Below, in pieces: positions 11,801 through 26,800 of a stretch of DNA of 64,000 nt (its first letter is position 1; each line of letters begins with the position of its first letter). The stretch spans positions 8,316,895-8,380,894 of the forward strand of contig NC_044981.1 of the NCBI RefSeq assembly GCF_008728515.1, read 5' to 3'. The stretch is from Papio anubis (taxonomy: Eukaryota > Chordata > Mammalia > Primates > Cercopithecidae). The translations under genes and the position numbers were made by a program. A model generated the notes under the pieces. It was not told where the DNA came from. It saw only the letters and a program-made list of their open reading frames with translations, and searched no databases.

Positions 11801-14800
11801 ATGACAGCATCTGCACATAAGGCCAGGGAAATAAGCACCACACCTTCAAGAAGGTATTAAAAAAACAAAAAAACCTCCTTATTTAAACATATGAACTATA
11901 ATCAAGCTTTATCAGAAATTTCATTGGTCTAAAAAACAAAAGCAGATCTTCAACCACGTTTGTTTGGTAATCCAGAATATTCTTATTCACAATCAGGTGT
12001 AACAAGTACAAAGGTGATGATATTAAAAAAGATACACTAATAAACTGAGTGAGTTCTGTCACCATTATCACATTTCAATAGCGTTATCAAATAACAGTTC
12101 CACAAATATTCCACTAGTCTAATAGTTCCACTAGTTCTGAAAGTGTAGAAGAAACTCAGGATATCTGTCTATTGGGATTGGTGGCTAGTCAGTTAATTAA
12201 AAAAACAAAACAAAACAAAACAAAAAAAAACAGATGAAGAGAAAAGCCATTTTTGAAAAACCCTATTATTGCTAAAATGTTTAATTTAAATCACATAAAC
12301 ATGCACGCAGCTGTCAGGGCCTTTTTCTTTGAGCATGGGTCCTGAATAGAATTCCGTATTTTCTCCTTTGTATAAACACGCTAATAGCACACATTTTCCG
12401 TGATTTCCAAGGTGTTTTTGTTTAAAAGTGCCCTGCAGAGTACAGAATCCTTTTACATGTTTATGAGCTTCCCTCCATTATTCACAGTGGTTTTACCCAC
12501 ACCTCATTCAATAGTGATTTTATTGCTTGTCAATCAAGTTGTGTCAGTTAACTCAGTTTTCACAAAAACAATTCTTTGTTCATACTCATTTTTGAAAAAC
12601 TTAACACTGAGTTATGACATAATTATAATAAAGGTACAACTGACATAAACAAATCTGAGAGTCAACACTATTCATTCCTGAGAAGCATCAAGTGCACATG
12701 TGTACTTGGGAAGCAGGCTAGTAACTGACAGTGTCTAGGACGCAGGGTCATCGGTCACTGTGCTTTACAGAAGGAGTCAAGAGCAGTCTTAGTTGTATCT
12801 ATGAGTCTGATGGGGTTTAGAGAAATTTTTTCTCTCCTTTTGTTAATGCATAAGCAACCATAGGTAGCAGAAAAGTGTATGGACACATGTGTATGCACCT
12901 CAGTCAATTAAGATTTAAGTTTTTATACTTATTTAACTTTGTATCATCTAACTTCTGATATATATATACACACACACATATACACTTTATATATTCAAAG
13001 TTTTATTTGTATCTATCTTAAATAACCATTTTAACAGTTAACCTCCTCTCCTTTAGATAATATATTCTAATAGATCAGAACAGGGATTTAAGTGCTCATG
13101 GATTATTCTTAATGATGAAGTATGGTTGGGTTCTAATTCTCTACAAAAATATGTCCATGGAACTCAGACAGGGTTAGCACTTAAGTTACAGTGAGAAGGT
13201 ACAGAACCACTGGATTCAGCTCTTTCCATCGCTGTCACCATCACCACGCCCTCTGCCATCCTGTGTATGTAATTTCCCATTCATTATTCCTTCATCTCAG
13301 TCTGTCCTCCCACTATCTTTCCATGTGGGGAGTTACTATTCTCTGTTTTATGGGTGAAGCACAAAGGGGTGTGGCAATTTACCTGTGGCTATATTTTTAA
13401 GTAATTCAAATAGAATTTGAAGCCATGTCTCTCACTGCTAATTTGGTGCCTTCTCTAATATTGCCTTTTCATAAGTACAAGAGTCACTTCTCTCAGTTTT
13501 CAAGTATAATCTTCCTTGAAGCAATCCTGAAAGATCCAGACCATGGGTCCCTAAGCCCCAGTACCTGGCCTATCAGGAACCTGGCTGCACAGTCAGGGAT
13601 GAGCAGCCAGTGAGCGAGCATTACCGCCTGAGCTCTGCCTCCTGTCAGATCAGCTGCGACAGTAGATTCTCACAGGAGCAGGAACACTACTGTGAACTGC
13701 ACATGTGAGGGATCTAGGTTGCACTCCTTATGAAAATCTAATGCCTAATGATCTGCGGTGGGAGAGTAGTTTCATCTGAAACCATCCTCCCCCACCACTC
13801 CCTGTTGAAAAACTGTCTTCCATGGAACCAGTCCCTGGTGCCAAGAAGGTTAGGGACTGCTGATCTACACCATGTTAGAAACATCTGCAACTATACACTT
13901 TCTCTAAGATCAAGCAGTGAGTGAGTTCTGGTAGGTTCTACCAGAACCTTGGGGTTGCTAAAGGGTTGCTCCAAGATGCAGAACTGGTTACAGTTAAATT
14001 CATTCAGTTTGGTTAACCAGGTTAGTAAGTAAGATTGACAACTGGTAAGAGGTTCGGATTCTTAGGAAGAACAGTGAAGCTGATGTGAACGATTTTTTTC
14101 ATTATGTAATAGTTTGGACTTTTTCTCAAACATACTTTGTACTTGCTGATGTTATTATGATTATTGCTGTTCTCTCAGTTTCTATAGAGTCCCAGATATT
14201 TTAAATTCTATTTTTGTCAGATTAGGAGATGGAATGTCACTAAGTTAGTCTTATTAGTAAAACTGACAATACTGCATATATAAACACCAAAGTACCCCCC
14301 TAATTTCTTTTTCAAATAAAAATAGAATTCCAATACTTAATTCTCATTTCTAAAAATACTGCAATAACTAGTCTGCTTTTGAAAAACCTAAATTTAATTT
14401 ACAAAATTTCACACAGCACACTATAGAGAAAACTTACTTACAGTAGAAACTTCAAGCACTTTAAGGTAATGTCTATATTTATGTTAAACTGTTTAATATA
14501 ACAGCACAGCATACCTTTCCTTCTTTAGCTAAAACAGTTACATGCAAATGTGCAAGTTTCAAAGTTTTTTTTCAAATGATAGTTGAAAACAATTACTACT
14601 GTTATTCCCCTATAACTCATATGTCTATTTCCAATTCAGCTTATCAAAGATTTTGACTGGGCAAATAGTGTCCTCTCCTGTCAAAATGCAAGCACACTAA
14701 AAAACAAACAAACAAATTGTTTTATCTACAGAGCTGTGGTACTTTCACTACACCTCATATGGAAAGTCCAAAAGCTTTATGTTAGATATGAAAATTGCAG

Positions 14801-17800
14801 CTGTCATACTATCATTTAAAATGCTTACAAAATATTCGAAATTCGTATTCTAAAGTAAAATGCCTATAAAAGCTAGAAATATAAATTGCTTACCTGTCAG
14901 GTTGAAATTTGGTGCAATTGTGCTGTCAGCAAGGGTAAACCATATCAGGCCAAGGCTCATACATATGGCAGCAGACACATCTGCAACATTATAACGCTTT
15001 CCTGTATAAAACAAATGTAAGTCGGCTTCATTATGCAAATACCTACCCAGCTTTGTGTTTGCTCTAGGTGTTAAGTAGAACCGGATTCGTTTTTTTATAT
15101 CCAATGCCAAAAACGTGAACACTTAGGTCAAGGCAGCAGACAGTCACAAGAGGGCTTCTGAAAACTACCAATGGGAAGCAATATGTCCCTATACGTTAGA
15201 AACAAGAGCTACTTCATCTGGTATAATAGTGATACTAAAATACATACTCTGGCAAAAACTGACAGCAAGAATAATGCACATCCACAAACATTTAAAAAAT
15301 TTCCTGGAAATTTAGTGCCTATTTTACTTTATGCATAATAAAAGGTTACAAATTTTCTTGTAGTTTCTAAGTTTACAAAGTAACCAGAGTAATGAATCTG
15401 GTTACATAACTAAGTTTGCAAATATCATAATGAGATTAACTTCCAGGCAGGTGAAAATTATTTTAATATCACCTTATTTTTTTAAAAAAATATAGTATGA
15501 CTTTTTTGTAAGGTTTATAAGGACAATATTATATATGCCTAGTCAGTTGGGACAATAAATGTGATTTTTAATAGGGATTGAGGTTAATTATTTTTTCCTA
15601 CATGAAGTTATCCTGAAGTGATACATGAAGTAGTTGAAAACACTTTCATTTTTAAAGGCTTATTCTGGGATGGTATCTAATGCATAAATGAAATCAGGCT
15701 GTATAAGAACTTCAGTGATACACAAACACCCGACTATTAAAACACGAATATTCCTGATGACAATAAGAACAACAGAAGCTACTTTCACTGTTTGTTGCTA
15801 TCACTACCTCCTCTTTTACTCCTATTTCCACAAAACTCGTCACTTAGCTGGGGCTCTAAAAATCACTAAGCCAGCAAGGTTGGTAAAAATGCAGTTCTGC
15901 TCAGATTAAACTCTACTTCAATATGAGAACTGCCCATGGACAATGGAGGTGAAGTGTGCAGCCCTGGAGAGCAGAAGAATGAAGGACCTGAAAAAAGGGA
16001 CTTTTCCAGGTACTTCTGAGCTAGACCTTTAATACGTAAATATAGTATTGCTGGAAATGTGGTAGATTCCAAAATAAAATAATAAAACGAAGTATTATCT
16101 TTTCTTTTTCTTAAGTCCTAATTACTGACTTCAGACACTAAGGCATATCAGCGTTTTTTTTTGTTTCTTGTTTTTTTTTTTTGAGACGGAGTCTCGCTGT
16201 GTCACCCAGGCTGCAGTGCAGTGTTGCGACCTCGGCTCACTGCAACTTCTGCCTTCTGGGTTCAAGCAATTCTTCTGCCTCAACCTCCGGAGTAGCTGGG
16301 ACTACAGTCGTACACCACCACACCTGGCTAATTTTTGTTTTTTTAGTAGAGACAGGGTTTCACCATATTGGCCAGGCTGCTCTTGAACTCCTGACCTTGT
16401 GATCCGCCTACCCTGGCATCCCACAGTGTTGGGATTACAGGCGTGAGTCACTGTGCCCGGCCATCAGTGTTTTTAGAATACCTTATTTTGGTAAGATATC
16501 ATTCAGAATTGTTACAATACCTAGAATGCTCATTGAAAATATAATAAAGTTTAATGTTTTTCCTAATGCTAGATGCCATAACATAGCCTATTAGTTTTAA
16601 AGAGTATAAAAAACATGTAATTACTATACCTTGAATAAAAACTCCTCCTAGCATAACAGGAATCAATTTGCAGCACTTGAAGATGACTTGGGTAGGGTAA
16701 TTCAGGTAGCCCAAGGAAGTGTTTGATAACCCCATAGTACCCACAGTTAGAAAAGCTATTATCATGTAGGTTTTTCCTGGTATTCTGTAAAAGACAATTT
16801 TTAAAACCTTCATTTTGGGACCCAGTTCATACTACTAAAAGATAATGTGTTCACAATGTGTAAATGTCTAATTACTTTTCTAATTTCTGGTTACTATTTC
16901 TGGAAATATTAGTAAAAAAAGTTTATAAAAATAACAATTTACCTTTATTTAATCAATCATAAATGAGGCCACTCAATTATGTGAAAAAGAGTTTAGATTT
17001 TTACCGAAGGTATAAATGTTGACAAAAGGGTTTTTTTTTTTTTTAAACAGCAGTTCTAGCCACAACTAAAAACCATCTTAACCAAAGTTATAAAAAAAGA
17101 GCTTCTTTTTTGTTGTTTGCTTGAGACAAGGTCTCGCTCTGTTGCCCAGGCTGGAGTGCGGTGGCACGATCTCAGCTCACTGCAGCCTCTGCCTCATGGG
17201 TTCAAGAAATGCTTTTGCCTTAGCTTCTTGAGTAGCTAGGACTACAGGTGTGCACCACCATGCCCAGCTAATGTTGGCCTCCATAATGGTAAAAGGTACC
17301 TTAACTATTTTAAAACGAATTTTTAACTCTTGAATTGTTGTTCTGTTTCCTAATGTTTCCATCTAGCATTAGGAAAAATACATCTATCCATTCTGTTAAA
17401 GTAACCCAAGCAGAATTTCTCTAGGAAAAGTTCATGTGGTTTAAAACCCTAGACACAATTTTTATTATAATATCTTATAGATCATCTCTCTGTATTCCAT
17501 GTTGTAATAATCAACTTTTAAGATGAGGTATCTGACTCTCTCCTCATGATTTCAAGTCTTTTAACTTTGGCTCTATCTAAAGTTCCTAAAGGAGATTCTT
17601 ATTTCAGCATCTTCAGAATTTTGAGCCATTACTGTGAGCATATGCTCACTTTGACTAGATATTTAATGATCTAAACTAATAATCTTGTACGCTGGTATGA
17701 TGAACACAAACACAATGAGGCACTATTCATACCAACAATGCCGAAGAGTTAGATGTAATTTCCATTTTAGAATTTGTGTTGACATTGAAATTAAGGCAAC

Positions 17801-20800
17801 AAAATTCCTCATCTTTTATATGGTTAGATATAAGGTAAAATAATTTACTGGAAAAAGTCAATTAAAATGCATCATTTACATTTTGATTTTGAGGGTTTTT
17901 TTTTCCTACTTAAGTACTAATAGAGTAGTTAACCACGAAAATCCACGTGGGAACAACTTGGCATGCCCATATGCATCAGTGTAAATGTGTTCATGCCATC
18001 CATGGGGTTTGACCCTCACTGGCATATATATCATCAGTGATGGTGGAGCACCACTTCTCCAGGTAAAATGATAAAAGTCATGATGGTCAGATTTCCTCAA
18101 AGATAAATGGCAAATCATTGGCAGAGAATAAATATTCAAGTCAGAAAAATTACAAGGAATGAGTAGAAAAGTAGCACGGTACAGGTAGAAAGAAAACCAG
18201 CCTGAAACTCAGGGGAACCAAATCCAAAAGTAGCTCCAAAAGGAGCTCAAAAAAAGTCTCAGCAGTCCTCTAGGTCTTTGTTTTCTCATTGGTAAAATGA
18301 AGAAATTAGATTTGATCAGCTTGCCTCCAGAATACTATTTCTATTTTATTTAATATGTTGATTCCTTGCTTCCTTAGAAATGGGGAGAAACATTTTTTTG
18401 AGACCAAGTCTCGCTCTTGTTGCCCAGGCTGGAGTGCAGTGGTGCCATCTTGGCTCAATGCAACCTCCACCTCCTGGGTTCAAACCATTCTCCTGCCTCA
18501 GCCTCCTGGCTAATTTTATATTTTTAGTAGAGATGGGGTTTCACCATGTTGGCCAGGCTGGTCTTGAACTCCTAACCTCAGGTGATCAACCTGCTTCGGC
18601 CTCCCAAAGTGCTAGGATTACAGGCGTGAGCCAGCGCGCCTGGCCGGAGAGAAAATTTTAACTTTGAAAACCTCTTCAAGACAAATCTGAGAGCTCTCCT
18701 TAATTAAAAACTCATAGTAATTAATAATAATGTTACAAGGTATTCTTTGATGAAAAATAATTAGCAGTACATTTAGGATATTACAGTTTATGATGTACTT
18801 TAGCATGCACTACCACATACGATCCTCAAAATAAAATTTAGAGTATTATAGAAACTTCTCTGAGGTCTTGACAGATGTAATAAGACCCAAGTGCCAAGAC
18901 CCAAACCCATGTGTCTAACTCCAAATTCTCAATGAGTATTGATGTACTTATTCCAGTATGTCGGTATTCATATAAATTAGGAAGAAGAAAAAAAATAACA
19001 ACAGCAAAGAGTTCAGCTAATTAAAGATCTGAGTAGCAGTACCATTAAATAAATTCAGATATGGGTGTATATGCAGAAATAAATTCAGAAATAAATTCAT
19101 TACATTTATTATAAATACATAAAGTCTTCTCCCAAATTGTTTCACTTACAAATTATTATTTTTTAAAAATATGTTATGGTCATGTGATTTAAAAGTTGGG
19201 ATGAACACGGTTTGAGGCCCCCTCCCCTCTCATCTGGGTAGCTTATAGGGAGGTGTTTCTCTCTGAAATGTAACAGGACATGCATTGTCATTGTATCATT
19301 TTTCACATACAAAGACAGTATTCGTGTCTTTTACCTTAGAAGCAACCTTACCTTAGAAGGCCCAGTAGTTTGCAATAAGTAGTGAATCATCATCAAGCTT
19401 CCTTATGTATTAGTCTTGACAGATATATTTAATTACTTCCTATTCTATCACCTATGGCTATTCCCAGTACTCCTCTAGGTCTTTGTTTTCTCATTGGTAA
19501 AATGAGGAAGTTGGATTTCACTGGCTTGCCTCCATGATTCTATCATGGAGAATCACGATAAAACAAAAAAATAACGAAGATGAAACTCTCAGGTTCAAAT
19601 ATTTTTACAATAATTCCTACAGTAATTTATTGGCAATAAAGACAAGTTGAGAGGCAAAATTAGACCCATGAAGAAACCTATAATATAGATTTAAATATGT
19701 AAAACTGTATTACCTTGACACAAACTTCAAAACGATTTTATGATTTAAAAAAAAAAAGCTGCACAATTTTTGAAATCTTCACTAAAGGATTAAACATTTG
19801 TATAAAGGTATGTCAGTATTCCAGTCGTTATTATATTTAAACTGCCCAATAGATACATGATATATACACACATTAGGGTATGACAGAATAAGCACACTTC
19901 TTACATTAACCAAGAAAATTTTATATTCAAATTCTTAACCACTTTCTGTTTGTAATCAGAGACTAAGTTTTATTGCATATTGTTCTATATGTCATTAAAA
20001 ATATATCAAGATACTTCTCAAATCTAGATGGTTGCTAACTGAAATGATATTGTCAAACAAGCACATTTGGTCTTGATGAAAAAGAATGATATATGTTTTT
20101 CTAATACTTAAGAATGCAACCTCAGTTATTGGACATCTTATGGCAATGTCAGCTGGGGCATATCCCACAAAAACTTCACATTCTAAAAAAGCAGTGTAAC
20201 AACAGATGCAGACTTGGTATCCCTCATCCAAATTGCTGGGGACGGACTAGAAGTGTTTCAAATATCAATTTTTTTCAGATTTTGGAATATTTGCATCTGC
20301 ATAGTAAGGTATCTTGGGGAATGGGACACAGGTCTTACTATGAGATTTATTTATGTTTCATATATACATTATACACATAACCTGAAGGTAATTTTACAGA
20401 ACATTTTTGATATGGTTGGGCTGTGTCCCCACTCAAATCTCATCTTGAATTGTACTCCCGTAATTTCCATGCGTTGTGGGAGGGACCCAGTGGGAGATAA
20501 TTTGAATCCTTGGCGGGGGGTTCCCCCATACTATTCTCATGGTAGTGATTAAGTCTCACAAAATCTGATGGTTTTATCAGGGGTTTCCACTTTTGCATCT
20601 TCCTCATTTTCTCTTGCAACCACCATGTAAGAAGTGCCTTTTGACTCCTGCCATGATTCTGAGGCCTCCTCAGCCATGTGGAACTGTAAGTCCAATTAAA
20701 CCTCTTTTTCTTCCCAGTCTCGGGTATGTCTTTATCAGCAGCGTGAAAACGGACTAATAACAGTACATTGGTACCGGGAGTGAGGTTGCTGAAATGAAAC

Positions 20801-23800
20801 CCAAAAATGTGGAAGCAACTTTGGAACTGGGTATCAGGCAGAGGCTGGAAGAGTTTGGAGGACTCAGAAGAAGACAGGAAAATGTAGGACAGTTTGGAAC
20901 CACCTAGAGACTTGTTCAATGGCTTTGGCAAAAAAGTTGACAGTGATATGAACAATAAGGTCTAGGCTGAGGTGGTCTCAGATGGAGATGAGGAACTTGT
21001 TGGGAACTAGAGCAAAGGTGACTCTTGTTATGTTTTAGCAAAGAGACTGGTGGCATTTTGCTCCTGCCCTAGAGATCTTTGGAACTTTGACATGATTTAG
21101 GGTATCTGGCGGAAGAAATTTCTAAGCAGCAAAGCATTCAAAAGGTAACTTGGGTGCTGTTGAAAGCATTCCATTTTAAAAGGGAAACAGAGCAAAAATG
21201 TTCAGAAAATTTGCAGCCTGACGAAGCAGTAGAAAAGAAGAACCCATTGTTTGAGGAGAAATTCAGGCTGGCTGCAGAAATTTGCATAAGTAACAAGGAT
21301 CTGAATGTCAATCCCCAAGACAATGGGGAAAATGTCTCTAGAGCATGTCATAGGTCTTCATGGCAGCCACTCCCATCACAGGCCAGGAAGTCTAGGAGGA
21401 AAAAATGGTTTTGTGGGCTGGGCTCAGGGTCATTACGCTGTGTGCAGCTTAAGAACTTGGTGCCCTGCATCCCAACTGTCCCAGAGCTGGTCATGGTGCA
21501 CATTTAATATAATTTTGTGCACAAAACAACATCTGTGTTAAGTATTTATGTTTGGAAGTTTCCACTTGTGTCACATTGGCACTCAAACTTTTCTAATTTT
21601 GGAGCATTTCTAGATTTCAGATTTTTGGATTAGGGATGCTCAACCTGTACTGATATTTCATTTCACCACTGTGATGTTAGTTGCACTATAAATCAGTAAC
21701 TGCACCTATTTCAGCAGAATTTATAAAAACCAAGTATGTACATCATGTTTTTTATCATGTTTTAAGAAGATGTAACACCATAAGTTGAGCTTAAAACTAT
21801 TATTTTTTTATTTTGTAATACTGCATTTAAGGAGAGACTTCATTTTTTCCAGTGTATAAATGAGTAAAATGTATTTAGTATTATTAAGTTGGTTATACTG
21901 ACAAGAGATCATGCTTATTAGATATTTTGTTAATAGAAGTATAAATTTCATGCATATTCAGTATGCCAAAAAAATTCAACTAATACGAGTGAAATATCAA
22001 AAAATAAAAACAAACCACATACCTCCTCCTTTTGTCCTGAATAAGCTGAAGTTCTATTAGGCCAAATATGGAGTAAAAGGCAAACTGCACTAAGGTAAGG
22101 TACCAGCCATAGGACTTAAAACCCTCCACTGAAAATATTAATTCCTGTCAAAAGACACATGAACACTGTTAAGTCCAAGGCAGCACATTAATTTCCTAAA
22201 AATAAATTCTTACAAACACAACATTTTTAAAGAAACCAAGCCCCACCTCCAACAACAACAAAATGTAAATTAGAGAGGTCAGAAGCTCTTTCATATTGAT
22301 AATGTTATTTTTTGAAATTCTTGTGCTATAGATGATATAAACCTTCTTTTAGAGGAAATGGTTAATTTGTCTAAACATATTATAAAGTAATATTTATTAT
22401 CAATTATTAATAAGCCATTCTTAACAAGTCACTAAGAGGTATTCTAATAGTTATCTGGTTTTTTTAATTGAATAAATCAAATTGATCAATAAATCAAATC
22501 GAATAAATGAAGTGTATGTATGAATATGCATACATCTATTAAAAAATACTTCATTACCAAACCCCATTTTCTCTGAACTATTTTGATATGTAATTATATG
22601 TAACAGTAGCAATGTCAGTTTTCACAAAATGAAAGTGGTTAAGTTATAAACATAATTAGCAGGGGTTTGTGTAACTTAAAAAAACTTTGCATAAACCAAT
22701 TATAAACTAAAATACCTGATTATTTAGAGAAAATGTATTTAATGAGACTTACAGGGCAAATTTCAAATTCATTTTCCATTGCAATGGCTAACTCTGTTCC
22801 CAAGCTATTTTGGTAACAGTGGTATACTGAAGAAAAAAATGTTTCTGAAATGTTTCTCAACAAGAAATTCTAATCTCTATTTTTAATTGTTCTTCATTGT
22901 GGCATCTCAAGTTTTATATCACCTACTAGTGGAATATCAGTTATTATAACTATTTAAATTTGTAATTCGTTTTTGTTTTACATTAACATTCTTCATTGCA
23001 TTCTTGCAAGCTAGCTAACTAAAAAAGTCACAATTCCATGTTCACTTACATTTCCCTTGATATTTCATCTCTACAAGACAATGAAAAAGAATACAATTTT
23101 TAAATTCACTAACTTTTTAGTATTAAAGAATACTGGAAATATTATCTGTGTTTTAAGAAAATACATCATTTTTCTTTCCTTGAATTACAAAGGCTTTCTC
23201 TTGTTATAGGAAAATATCCACGAATTAAATGACCATTAATAAAATTAGAACCCATTCCAACATCCTGTTTTCACTAGCCCGGATCCTCACCCATCCAGCC
23301 CATGTCTTTGAAGGTCAGAAATTTGCTCCTGGCCAAAGGTATACAACTTCTCCAAATATAATGTAAATATGAGACAAATTGTTGCAGTGTTAGAAATGTT
23401 TTGTGCCAGCAAAAAATCACAGAACAGTAAGATTCTGGCAAAGTTAGAAGACAAAGCAAGTAAGAATGAGAATATAAGAGGTGTTTAAAAAAGAAATAAT
23501 TCAAATATTATAGGATTAAAGAGATACCTTTAGAAAACCATAAAATATCCTGATATATTTTTGCAAGAATGATCTTTTATTATCGAGCTCCAAGAATCGA
23601 GTAAACTACACTATCATTCAATAATGTTCCAAGATATCAATCAGTACTTGAATCATTTATTTCTCCTGGAAACACAAGGTTGCAATTATTACCTACATTT
23701 TGTTAAATATTTAAAAATTAATTTTCATAATTACAATTTTTCAAGGTAGTCTCTACATGTGTCTCCTCCCCACTTAAAATATTTAACTCTTGAATTTTGA

Positions 23801-26800
23801 TCTGTTTTCTGTTTTAAGAAGCTCTTTTCTACTACTATACTAAAAAATTCAAATTTATGAATCAGCCAGTATCCTGTAAGTGACTATCTCGGGCAAAACT
23901 AGTAAGTGCCCATACTGACTGCAATTATTATAAATAATTAACATATTACAAACATATAACTTTTTTACCTGTAAATACCCATAAATTAGGTAAAATACAA
24001 AAACTCCAGCAACACATATGAAAAACTGAGTAAGTTTGTTAAACTTGCTGAGATTCATGCCAAGCACCACGATGTCGTCAATTGACTTGATGTGTGGTGA
24101 CATTGTTTGGGTTTTGGATGGCACAGTGATAGAAATATATTTCCTGGAATTGTTGAACTTGAGATCCATTGTTATTTTGCTGCATTCAATGCTTTCAGAG
24201 TTATCTTTGTTGGTTTCCTCGACTCGTTTGTTCTGTATGTCTCTTGCTTGCTGTGTCAAGTCCTAGAGAAAGAAATAAGCAAGTAAAAGAAAACATTTAG
24301 ATGATAAAGTTTAATCCTCCAAATAATATTCCAAATCATACTTAAAAATTATACAAATGTCTGCTTCTCTCTGGATATTAGTATATTAATTCCTGTATTC
24401 TAGGTTCCAAACCACCAAAAACAATATGCCTACAATCTTTAAACAATTTGTCTACTGCTGATAAAGATTAGTACATCACTAAACTGAATATAAACCATAC
24501 TTATTTCCACGGTAACAAAAGCTAGTATTTCATCAAAGAACACGCCTTTGCGTCTATATATATAGTTGATGCATAACATCTTCAACATTAAAGTCGATCT
24601 TTATTTGTAGAAGAGTAAAAACTAAGTAATTCTCCTTTAAATACTAAGACAATTCTAAGATATATTTGCCAATGACATTTAAAAAATAAACTAAAAAAAC
24701 AAAGGCTGGGTGTGGTGGCTCATGCCTGTAATCCCAACATTTTGGGAGGCTGAAGCAGAGAGATTGCTTGAGACCAGGAGTTCAAGACCAGCCTGGGCAA
24801 CATAGCAAGACCCTCTCTCTACAAAATAAAATAAAATCAAAAAATTAGTTGGGTATGGTGGTGCACACCTGTAGTCCTAGGTACTCAGGAGGCTGAGGCA
24901 GGAGGATCACTTGAGTCCAGGAGTTTGAGGCTGCAGTAATCTATGATGACACCACTGCACTTCAGCCTGGGCGACAGAGCCAGACCCTGTCTCTAGAAAA
25001 CAAATGAAAAAAAAAAACAAAACCCAAAACTAAGGTCCTTAAAAAGCTAGATTTATCACAAACTACAGAAAGCACAATATGCTTCAGCAGTAGCATCTCT
25101 TAGGTTAAAAAATATTTTCTTCCTCTGGAGCAAACCATTTTAATTTAATTTACATTCTTCTGGGATGTAAAAGGCTGGAGAAAATATGTCATTTTTTGTC
25201 AGTCTAAAAAAAGTTATGAAGCCACCAATTTCTCTTTGGATTTATAAAAACTGAAAATATGAACTCCCTGTAAAGACTGAGGAAAGACTGAAGAATTGTG
25301 ACAAAGTACAGAACAAACCTATGTAAAATAAGTTATTTTCTTAGAAACGACTCATCTATTTTTAATTCCAGTGGGAACAAAAATTTAAACTCTGCAGCAT
25401 AAAGAGAAATAAGAATAATTTTGACAGTGTTTTCCTTTGGTAATTTTTTTTTTAAACTGTTACCAAGATGGTTTAAAATGGCCAAAATTAGAGTTGCCTC
25501 TTCATGATCACTTCTAGTTTGCTAATTTACAGAGGTTAACCAGGTCATCCTAAGGAATTAAAGGAGGGGTCAAGGATCTGAATACCACTTGTAACTAAAA
25601 ACACGCAGTCACCACAACATTTTATAGGGCATCTGCCATATTCCTAAATAGAAAAGTAATTTCATGAAGTTTACTGCGTTCCTCTTGTTTATTCTTCGCT
25701 TTCCTTTGTTCTTGCTACCCACATTATGTTTCAATCACTGTCATTTGTAAGACTTTTTATGTAATCTCGCAGGACATCTTTAAGATGTGACTTTCTTTTA
25801 AAACCATGCTTTAAATTACCTCTCCTAAATATTTGGTCAAATCTGTGCTCGAATCTACATTCAAAACGAAGAGATGAAAACCTTAACAATTTACTCTTTT
25901 CTCTGTGTGGGCATGGCTATAGAGTACCATTCAAATAAACCCGGCCTCACATAGGTTTCTAAGTTTGCTCTCCCACCACTCTCAATAAAGTCGTAAACCA
26001 CCCATGTTTCATTCCTGAAATACACCAGGGACTTTCAAACACCCCTGCCTTCTGCTCATGACGTCCTTTCAGTCTGAGGTCTTCTTAAGGTCAGGTTTGG
26101 AAGTTCAGCTTTAATATCCTCTCCTTTGTGACACCATCACTAATTCCCCCAGTTATTAGAAAACAGAACTTGAAAGGCAAGATTCAAATCTTATTTGTCT
26201 CTGTGTCCTTGATACCTGGCATATACCCTGACGTGATATTCAGATGAACCAAATAAACTGATCCTTCCTCTTGATACCCTCAAACTTCAGCTTGTAGTCA
26301 CTCACCTTCAGCTTGGGTATGATTTTTGAAATGGATGGTGGTACTGGCAAACTTTATCAGTAAAACTGAAAATATTATAGAAAAAGAGTGGGGAAATTTA
26401 CAAACAATGCTTATATATTTACACATACATACAGAATAAATAAAACTAGAAAATATCTTTCCTGCTTTTATTGGCATCAAAACATTTCTCCAGAAGGTCA
26501 CGCTTTCCCAAAGTCACCTTCTTCTGAGATGTTTGTAATTTAGAAAACTGCCAAGCATATTGCAATGACTCAATACAATTATAGGTAATAGTATAAGAAA
26601 GCAGTATAACACAATGCTTTCCCCATGCTTTGGAATTTTGACAGATATGAGTTCAAGTTCTGGCTTTGCTACTTATTAGCTGAGAAGCCTTGGGCAAATC
26701 GTTTAACTTTTCTGAGCTTTAGGTTCTGTACATTCAAAAGTGGGAGGAGTTAAACATGTGCCTATCACAGGATTTTGGTTAGGACTGTATGAAATAAATG

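Larger units (their letters stand above)
20211..21649 (+). mobile_element. Tigger-class DNA element split by a THE1 insertion
   Basis: The left part 20211-20407 and right part 21509-21649 together match a nonautonomous Tigger-type element, ending GGATGCTCAACCTGTA. The uninterrupted relative is at 37050-37396. The exact family name is not certain. Confidence 0.7.

Noticed and set aside
16499..16813. A 104-codon minus-strand open frame as a separate gene
   Set aside because: It is the SLC35B3 exon at 16630-16784 extended into both introns.
21154..21507. A 117-codon open frame in an SLC35B3 intron
   Set aside because: It lies in truncated THE1 internal sequence and matches no intact viral or host protein.
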